From NCBI GenBank assembly GCA_012036325.1, contig JAAUPC010000271.1, positions 1 to 5,184 on the forward strand: a stretch of 5,184 nucleotides of DNA, written 5' to 3'. Positions 1 through 3,984 of the stretch are shown piece by piece. A program made the translations under genes and the position numbers. Position 1 is the stretch's first letter, and the number at the start of each line of letters is the position of its first letter. This DNA comes from Paracoccaceae bacterium (GTDB taxonomy: Bacteria > Pseudomonadota > Alphaproteobacteria > Rhodobacterales > Rhodobacteraceae). The notes under the pieces were generated by a model, which saw only the letters and a program-made list of their open reading frames with translations, had not been told where the DNA came from and searched no databases.

Positions 1-633
1 CTGACCGCCCTGCGCCAGGCCGCAAAGACTGGCACCAACATCATGCCCGCGTCCATCGCCTGCGCCAAAGCCGGGGTCACCACCGGCGAATGGGGGGCCG
101 CGATGCGCGCGCTTTACGGCGAATACCGCGCGCCGACGGGCGTTTCCCAGAACCCCTCAAACCGCACCGAAGGCCTTGAACCCGTCCGTGACGCCGTCGC
201 AAGGGCGGCGAAAAACCTGGGCCACCCCCTCCGCCTCCTCCTTGGCAAGCCCGGCCTTGACGGCCATTCCAACGGGGCCGAGCAGATCGCCACCCGCGCC
301 CGCGACTGCGGGATGGAGATCACCTACGACGGCATCCGTCTGACCCCGGCCGAAATCGTGCAGGCCGCCGTGGAACGCAAACCCGATGTCATCGGCCTAT
401 CCATCCTGTCCGGCAGCCATGTCGCCCTGATCGAAGAGACGATGAAGCTTCTGCGCGACCAAGGACTGGATCACACCCCCCTCGTCGTCGGCGGCATCAT
501 CCCCGAGGATGACGCCCAGACATTGCGCGCGATGGGCGTGGCCCGCGTCTACACGCCTAAGGATTTCCAGCTGAACCAGATCATGCTTGACCTTGTGGCC
601 CTGGCCGACCCGGCCCCGGTTGCGGCAGAATGA
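1..633 (+). CDS. ecm: Ethylmalonyl-CoA mutase, C-terminal part (partial at left edge)
   Basis: The reading frame is open from base 1 and ends at TGA 631-633, giving the last 210 residues of a protein whose start lies outside the window. It is a coenzyme-B12-dependent acyl-CoA mutase. Residues about 1-45 are the end of the substrate-binding barrel and linker, with the IMPASIACAKAGVTTGEW stretch typical of the MeaA/Ecm branch. Residues about 75-200 form the cobalamin-binding domain: DGHSNG (D-x-H-x-x-G, cobalt-ligand His encoded at 265-267), then LSILSGSH (S-x-L) and VVGG. Known role of the family: conversion of ethylmalonyl-CoA to methylsuccinyl-CoA in the cytoplasm, within the ethylmalonyl-CoA pathway for growth on C2 units. 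The alternative is methylmalonyl-CoA mutase large subunit. I prefer Ecm from the linker sequence, but the deciding N-terminal active-site residues are not visible. No terminator-like hairpin with a T-run follows it. Confidence 0.9.
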   Translation: MTALRQAAKTGTNIMPASIACAKAGVTTGEWGAAMRALYGEYRAPTGVSQNPSNRTEGLEPVRDAVARAAKNLGHPLRLLLGKPGLDGHSNGAEQIATRARDCGMEITYDGIRLTPAEIVQAAVERKPDVIGLSILSGSHVALIEETMKLLRDQGLDHTPLVVGGIIPEDDAQTLRAMGVARVYTPKDFQLNQIMLDLVALADPAPVAAE

Positions 634-683
634 TCCGACCCTAAGGTTTTCCAGCCTTTCGCCGCCGCCCGCGCAGGCTTACC

Positions 684-704
684 CCTTGGCCCACCCAAGG
701 AAAG
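684..704 (+). promoter_or_regulatory. Small hairpin overlapping the ribosome binding site of the first secreted-protein gene
   Basis: CCTTGG (684-689) and CCAAGG (695-700) are perfect complements around the 5-base loop CCCAC. The right arm holds the AAGG of the Shine-Dalgarno sequence AAGGAAAG (697-704), which sits 8-12 bases before the ATG at 713. If formed in mRNA, the hairpin would partly hide the ribosome binding site. The stem is only 6 bp, so it may have no effect. The octamer GCTTACCC also occurs twice here (677-684 and 704-711). Confidence 0.35.
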
Positions 705-712
705 CTTACCCG

Positions 713-1123
713 ATGCTGCGCCCCCTCCTCCTCACCCTCCTCGCCCTGCCCGCCGCCGGACCCAGCGCCGCAGAAGACGCTGCTTGGCCCGCCGAATTCG
801 CCGCAATCATCGCCTCCTCCTCCACCCTGTGCGAAGGCTTCTCCGTCTCGCCCGAGGCGGTAAGCCAGCGCGACCTGAACGGCGACGGCACCCTTGACTG
901 GGTCCTCGACACCGGCGGTTTTGCCTGTGCCAACAGCTACGGCACCTTCTGCGGCACCGGCGGCTGCGCGGTGGAAACCCTGATCGCCGGGGTGCCAGGC
1001 TCACTCCTGCTGCACAGCTGGGAGATTGAGACTGTCAGCACCACCACCACCCTCACCGCGCCAAACCGGTCGGGCGAAACCGTCCGCTTCCTTTGGACCG
1101 GCAGCGAATGGCAACTGCAATGA
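713..1123 (+). CDS. Small secreted four-cysteine protein with an LNGDG calcium-loop-like motif (paralogue 1)
   Basis: Encodes 136 residues; I do not recognise a named family. The start at 713 is chosen because it follows AAGGAAAG (697-704) and begins a clear signal peptide: MLRP, a Leu/Ala-rich core, and a likely cleavage after SAA near residue 20. The product should therefore be exported to the periplasm or outside. The mature part has DLNGDGTLDWVLD at residues 54-66, a D-x-N-x-D-G-x-x-D pattern as in FG-GAP/VCBS-type calcium loops, though the classic EF-hand position 12 is Leu. Cysteines are at 40, 72, 80 and 85, which would allow two disulfides. A Thr run (about 110-113, from repeated ACC codons) lies near the C-terminus, which ends in WTGSEWQLQ. 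The same Cys pattern and LNGDG motif recur in the gene at 1556-2029, so the two are paralogues. Its stop overlaps the next gene's start (ATGA, 1120-1123), which suggests translational coupling. Function unknown. Confidence 0.85.
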   Translation: MLRPLLLTLLALPAAGPSAAEDAAWPAEFAAIIASSSTLCEGFSVSPEAVSQRDLNGDGTLDWVLDTGGFACANSYGTFCGTGGCAVETLIAGVPGSLLLHSWEIETVSTTTTLTAPNRSGETVRFLWTGSEWQLQ

Positions 1124-1521
1124 TCCGCGCCGCCCTCATCCTCGCGCTGACCGCTACCCCCGCGCTGGCGCAGGATTTCGCCTTCCGGCAAGACTGCCAG
1201 CTGACGCTCAGCGCCTGTGACATGATACGCGACGGCGACCCCGTCGCCTGCCCTATCGGCCTGAAAATCAACGCCCGGTTCTGGGCCGAAGGCGATGCCT
1301 TCTACTTGCGAACGCCCGAAACCAACGAAGGCGGCCCGCCACAGACCTTTTCGCTTGGGCAGGGCTACTTCACCGATGCGATCCGCATCTACTATGTGAA
1401 GGACCACCCGAAACTCGACGGGATGTTCTGGATCGCCGATGACGGCACCTCGGGAGCGCAGTTTTCCTATGACGGGCAGGAAGACTACTTCGACGCCGTC
1501 TGCACCGCTTTGCCGGACTGA
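1120..1521 (+). CDS. Small secreted protein of unknown function
   Basis: Encodes 133 residues from ATG 1120, which overlaps the previous stop as ATGA. An in-frame ATG at 1108 would add four residues (MATA) and cannot be excluded. No good Shine-Dalgarno precedes either, which fits coupled translation. Residues 1-17 are a textbook signal peptide (MIRAALILALTATPALA, cleavage ALA|QD), so the product is exported. The mature protein is mixed acidic/aromatic with cysteines at 26, 33, 44 and 128, near even for two disulfides. It has aromatic clusters (RIYYVKDH about 89-96, MFWIADDGT about 102-110) and ends in DYFDAVCTALPD. It lacks the LNGDG motif and does not align by eye with its two neighbours, although it sits between them. 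I recognise no family. The neighbourhood suggests an envelope role shared with the flanking paralogues, but that is only inference. Confidence 0.82.
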   Translation: MIRAALILALTATPALAQDFAFRQDCQLTLSACDMIRDGDPVACPIGLKINARFWAEGDAFYLRTPETNEGGPPQTFSLGQGYFTDAIRIYYVKDHPKLDGMFWIADDGTSGAQFSYDGQEDYFDAVCTALPD

Positions 1522-1539
1522 CCCCCTTCCCACGCCTGT

Positions 1540-1549
1540 CAAGGAAAGC
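1540..1549 (+). promoter_or_regulatory. Ribosome binding site shared with the upstream paralogue
   Basis: CAAGGAAAGC here is identical to 696-705 in front of the gene at 713. In both cases the AAGGA core lies 10-11 bases before the ATG. It fixes the start of the third secreted-protein gene at 1556. The shared 10-mer suggests that the leader was duplicated along with the gene, although purine-rich ribosome binding sites can also match by chance. Confidence 0.6.
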
Positions 1550-1555
1550 CCGTCC

Positions 1556-2029
1556 ATGCGCCTTTTGCCGATCCTGGCCTTGGCCAGCCTGCCCCTTGGC
1601 CTTGCCACCGCCGCCAAGGCCCAAACTCCGCCCGATGCGCCACCCGCGCTGACCGCCCTTTTGGACTATCACGGCACCGCCTGCAGCATCCAGGGCGGCA
1701 CGCTGACCACCCCGCCTCAGGCGATTAGCACCGCCAATCTGAACGGCGACGGGCAGACCGACTATATCCTCGACAGCAGCAAACTGGTCTGCTCCACCCG
1801 CCCGGCCATGTTCTGCGCCGCTGACACGGGGTGTGAGATCAGCCTCTTTGTCGGCACCGGCCAGCACACGCTGATCGTCAAGGACTGGTCGCTGCGGGAT
1901 GCGGGCCCCGTCCAGCACCTTGTCGCCACCATCGACGGTGACCTTCTGAACAGCCCGGTCGACATCACCAGCCACATGGTCTGGGATGATGTCGCGGCCG
2001 GGTTGAAACTGGTGCCCGCCGAAAACTGA
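1556..2029 (+). CDS. Small secreted four-cysteine protein with an LNGDG calcium-loop-like motif (paralogue 2)
   Basis: Encodes 157 residues. The start at 1556 follows AAGGAAAG (1541-1548) and opens a signal peptide (MRLLPILALASLPLGLATAAKA, probable cleavage AKA|QT at residue 22), after which a Pro-rich stretch leads into the mature domain. NLNGDGQTDYILD (residues 61-73) aligns with DLNGDGTLDWVLD of the protein encoded at 713-1123. The cysteines also align: C43, C79, C87, C93 here against C40, C72, C80, C85 there. The last three follow C-x7-C-x4-5-C in both, each with the local patterns FC and GC. After the fourth Cys both continue as a beta-rich segment with a Trp (KDW / HSW). The first loop position is Asn rather than Asp, which may weaken metal binding. 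Its C-terminus is longer than the paralogue's. The 34-base gap to the previous gene suggests one operon of three exported proteins. Function unknown. Confidence 0.85.
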   Translation: MRLLPILALASLPLGLATAAKAQTPPDAPPALTALLDYHGTACSIQGGTLTTPPQAISTANLNGDGQTDYILDSSKLVCSTRPAMFCAADTGCEISLFVGTGQHTLIVKDWSLRDAGPVQHLVATIDGDLLNSPVDITSHMVWDDVAAGLKLVPAEN

Positions 2030-2048
2030 CCCCCCGAAAACTGACGCC
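2019..2048 (+). repeat. 15-base tandem duplication spanning a stop codon
   Basis: Two adjacent 15-base units, CCGAAAACTGACCCC (2019-2033) and CCGAAAACTGACGCC (2034-2048), match at 14 of 15 positions. The first unit carries the last codons and the TGA (2027-2029) of the upstream gene. The second repeats the same codons and a TGA in frame, so readthrough of the first stop would add a few residues and stop again. It looks like a recent local duplication. Confidence 0.85.
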
Positions 2049-2110
2049 CCCTTGCCATCCCCGCCGCCCGCCGCCTTAATGGCGCGTGAAGCCGCCGTGC
2101 GTCTCTACCA

Positions 2111-2132
2111 AAGGAAGACGCAAGGAAGACGG
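2111..2132 (+). repeat. 11-base tandem direct repeat in the deoD leader
   Basis: AAGGAAGACGC (2111-2121) is followed immediately by AAGGAAGACGG (2122-2132), 10 of 11 identical. The period is about one helical turn, so a protein contacting both copies would sit on one face of the DNA. The repeat lies in an AT-richer stretch (about 2105-2190) that contrasts with the GC-rich genes around it and is where a deoD promoter would be expected. I do not see a convincing -35/-10 pair with 16-18 base spacing. Confidence 0.6.
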
Positions 2133-2157
2133 TTTCAAGACGTGGAAAATATTAGAA

Positions 2158-2179
2158 GATCAAGGCGTTAACCTTGATC
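2158..2179 (+). promoter_or_regulatory. Perfect 8+8 inverted repeat upstream of deoD (candidate operator or leader hairpin)
   Basis: GATCAAGG (2158-2165), 6-base spacer CGTTAA, then CCTTGATC (2172-2179): the arms are exact reverse complements. It ends 20 bases before the deoD ATG and about 10 bases before the ribosome binding site GGGGGA (2190-2195). As DNA it could be the operator of a dimeric repressor. As RNA it would form an 8-bp stem with a 6-base loop beside the ribosome binding site. There is no T-run after it, so an intrinsic terminator is unlikely. I do not recognise the motif as a known regulator's site. Confidence 0.55.
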
Positions 2180-2199
2180 GTGAAAACCTGGGGGACAGC

Positions 2200-2904
2200 A
2201 TGACCTTTCACATCGGCGCCAAGACCGGTGACATCGCCGAAACCGTGCTTCTGCCCGGTGACCCCTACCGCGCCCGCTGGGCCGCGCAGACTTTTCTGAC
2301 CGACGCGGTTCTGGTGAACGAAGTGCGCGGCATGCTCGGCTATACCGGTCTGTGGCGCGGCCACCGGGTCACCATCCACGGATCAGGGATGGGGATGCCG
2401 TCGCTGTCAATTTACGCCAACGAACTGATCCGCGACTACGGCGCCAAGACCCTGATCCGCATCGGCTCGGCCGGGGCTTTGCCTGAAAGCGTCAAGGTGC
2501 GGGACGTGATCCTGGCGCAGACCGCGTCCACCGTCGGCTCCCCCTCGCGCACGATCTTCAAGGAATTGAACTTCGCCCCCTGTGCCGATTTCGGCCTTCT
2601 GTCAAAGGCTTACACGGCCGCCCTCGCCAAGGGCACGCCGGTTCATGTCGGCGGCATCTATTCCTCTGACACATTCTACGACGAACGCCCCGACCTCACC
2701 GAACAGCTTCTCCGTCACGGCTGCCTGGGGGTGGAGATGGAAGCGGCCGAGCTTTACCTCGTCGCCGCCCGCCACAAGGCCCGCGCCTTGGCGGTCCTGA
2801 CCGTCTCCGACCACATCACCACGGGTGAGGCGCTGCCATCAGACCAGCGCGAACGCAGCTTCGGCGCGATGGTCGAAATCGCGCTGGAGGCCGCCTTCGC
2901 CTGA
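2200..2904 (+). CDS. deoD: Purine nucleoside phosphorylase DeoD-type
   Basis: Encodes 234 residues, close to the 239 of E. coli DeoD. It carries out phosphorolysis of purine (deoxy)ribonucleosides to the free base and (deoxy)ribose-1-phosphate in the cytoplasm, in purine salvage; family members are trimers of dimers. ATG 2200 is chosen over upstream GTG/ATG because it follows GGGGGA (2190-2195) and places every key residue at the E. coli number: His4, Gly20, Arg24 (LPGDPYRA), Arg43 (VRGMLGYTG), Arg87 and Ser90 (LIRIGSAG) for phosphate and ribose; Phe159/Tyr160, Glu179 and Glu181 (VEMEAAE) for the nucleoside; catalytic Asp204 (SDHITTG) and Arg217. All are present, so the enzyme should be active. 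The open frame extends upstream to 2086, but that extension has no family resemblance. It has its own leader with an inverted repeat and a tandem repeat, which suggests separate control from the secreted-protein genes. Confidence 0.95.
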   Translation: MTFHIGAKTGDIAETVLLPGDPYRARWAAQTFLTDAVLVNEVRGMLGYTGLWRGHRVTIHGSGMGMPSLSIYANELIRDYGAKTLIRIGSAGALPESVKVRDVILAQTASTVGSPSRTIFKELNFAPCADFGLLSKAYTAALAKGTPVHVGGIYSSDTFYDERPDLTEQLLRHGCLGVEMEAAELYLVAARHKARALAVLTVSDHITTGEALPSDQRERSFGAMVEIALEAAFA

Positions 2905-2925
2905 TCACCCTTACGTGTGGCGGCT

Positions 2926-2951
2926 GGCATAGGGGCACGGGCGGGCATAGG
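2926..2951 (+). repeat. Spaced direct repeat in the deoD-oxidoreductase gap
   Basis: GGCATAGG occurs at 2926-2933 and again at 2944-2951, with a period of 18 bases, inside the 78-base gap between deoD and the oxidoreductase gene. The surrounding sequence is G-rich (GGCTGGCATAGGGG, GGGCGGGCATAGG). This could be a regulator binding site or a remnant of local duplication. No promoter or terminator is clear in this gap. Confidence 0.45.
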
Positions 2952-2982
2952 TGCTGGCCATCCCAACCGATTGGAAAAGCCC

Positions 2983-3918
2983 ATGAAAGCCGCCCGCATC
3001 CATGCTTATGGCGCCTCAAGCGAGATCAAGATCGAGGACGCCCCCCTTCCAACCCTGAACCCCGATGACGTGCTGATCCGCGTCGTGGCAACCTCGGTCA
3101 ATCCAGTGGATTGGAAAATCCGCAAGGGCTACCTCAAGGCGATGATCCCTTACGCGATGCCCCTGACCATGGGCTGGGATGTCTCCGGAATCGTTGAACA
3201 AATCGGCAGCGCCGTCACAATGTTCAAACCCGGCGACGCGGTCTATTCCCGCCCCGACATCGCCCGCAACGGCGCCTACGCCGAGTTTGTGGCGGTCCGC
3301 GAAAGCGAGATCGCCGCCAAGCCCACGACCATCAGCCATGTCGAGGCGGCAAGCCTCCCCCTCGTCTCCATCACCGCCTGGGAGGCGCTTTTCACCACAG
3401 CGAACCTGACCGCAGGGCAAAAGGTCCTGATCCACGCCGGGGCCGGGGGCGTCGGCTCTATCGCCATTCAACTGGCCAAAGCCAAAGGCGCCCACGTCAC
3501 CGCCACCGCCTCTGCCGCCAAATCCGCTTTGGTCAAATCCCTTGGCGCGGATGAGGTGATCGACTACCGCGCGCAGGATTTTTCCAACGTCGCCAAAGAC
3601 ATGGACGTGGTCTTCGACACCGTCGGTGGCGCGGTGCAGGACAAGTCCTGGGGCGTGCTCAAGCCCGGCGGGATGCTGGTAACGATCACCGACAAACCGT
3701 CCGAAGATCGCGCAAAAGCCGAAGGCAAACGCGCAGGCTTCATCTTCATCGGCCCGAATGCGGCCATCCTGAAAGACCTTGGCCAGATGGTTGACCTCGG
3801 CCAAGTTCGCCCGCTGATTGGCGCAGAATACGGGTTGAACGACACCGCAAAAGCACATGATTTCAGCGAAACCGGCCGCGCCACCGGCAAGATCGTGATC
3901 TACGTCGGCCAGCCATGA
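2983..3918 (+). CDS. Zinc-independent MDR-family NADP-dependent oxidoreductase (quinone oxidoreductase-like)
   Basis: Encodes 311 residues, normal for the family. ATG 2983 follows GGAAAAG (2973-2979) and begins the expected MKAARIHAYG strand. The N-terminal GroES-like substrate domain (about 1-125) carries SVNPVDWKIRKG (38-49) and MGWDVSGIV (63-71), which replace the GHE motif of zinc alcohol dehydrogenases. The protein contains no cysteine, so neither the catalytic nor the structural zinc can be bound as usual. The nucleotide-binding Rossmann domain has HAGAGGVGSIAIQLAK (151-166). ATASAAK (174-180) after the second strand fits NADPH preference, followed by LGADEVIDYR and the FDTVGG and LKPGG motifs. 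Family members reduce quinones or alpha,beta-unsaturated carbonyls in the cytoplasm; the substrate cannot be read from sequence. It lies 78 bases after deoD and 66 before the SHMT-like gene, so co-transcription with the latter is possible. Confidence 0.92.
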   Translation: MKAARIHAYGASSEIKIEDAPLPTLNPDDVLIRVVATSVNPVDWKIRKGYLKAMIPYAMPLTMGWDVSGIVEQIGSAVTMFKPGDAVYSRPDIARNGAYAEFVAVRESEIAAKPTTISHVEAASLPLVSITAWEALFTTANLTAGQKVLIHAGAGGVGSIAIQLAKAKGAHVTATASAAKSALVKSLGADEVIDYRAQDFSNVAKDMDVVFDTVGGAVQDKSWGVLKPGGMLVTITDKPSEDRAKAEGKRAGFIFIGPNAAILKDLGQMVDLGQVRPLIGAEYGLNDTAKAHDFSETGRATGKIVIYVGQP

Positions 3919-3920
3919 AC

Positions 3921-3981
3921 GGGGCTTAACTGCCCTTGCGGAACCTTCCCCCCTCTGTATCCATGTGGGGGAAGGAGCCCC
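3921..3981 (+). promoter_or_regulatory. Strong hairpin masking the ribosome binding site of the SHMT-like gene
   Basis: CCTTCCCCC (3944-3952) pairs perfectly over 9 bp with GGGGGAAGG (3967-3975) around a 14-base loop. The right arm is most of the Shine-Dalgarno sequence GGAAGGAG (3970-3977), 7 bases before ATG 3985. Immediately outside, AGCCCC (3976-3981) pairs with GGGGCT (3921-3926), a further 6 bp that would stack on the inner stem and leave 3927-3943 as a one-sided bulge. With both stems formed, the whole ribosome binding site is paired. No T-run follows, so an intrinsic terminator is unlikely. Pairing is seen directly; a translational-control role is inference, and no known riboswitch class is recognised. 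Confidence 0.55.
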
Positions 3982-3984
3982 GCC

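Noticed and set aside
1039..1058. CAC/ACC repeat as a microsatellite
   Set aside because: Only four units, coding for a short Thr run within the gene; too short to call a phase-variable repeat.
937..1617. A 226-residue open frame on the - strand across the secreted-protein genes
   Set aside because: The + strand genes here have signal peptides, ribosome binding sites and an ATGA junction. The reverse frame spans gene boundaries and resembles no protein.
2079..2171. A 30-codon + strand frame (ATG 2079 to TAA 2169-2171) encoding an Arg-rich peptide, with its stop in the loop of the deoD palindrome
   Set aside because: No Shine-Dalgarno precedes the ATG, the peptide matches nothing I know, and the high Arg content follows from the AGG/AGA of the tandem repeat. 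A leader peptide is possible but unsupported.
2086..2199. N-terminal extension of DeoD from GTG 2086
   Set aside because: The extension has no resemblance to the family, and ATG 2200 has a ribosome binding site and gives E. coli-like residue numbering throughout.
3944..3975. The 9-bp hairpin read as an intrinsic terminator of the oxidoreductase gene
   Set aside because: The bases after the stem are AGCCCCGCC, with no T-run, and the right arm is the next gene's ribosome binding site.
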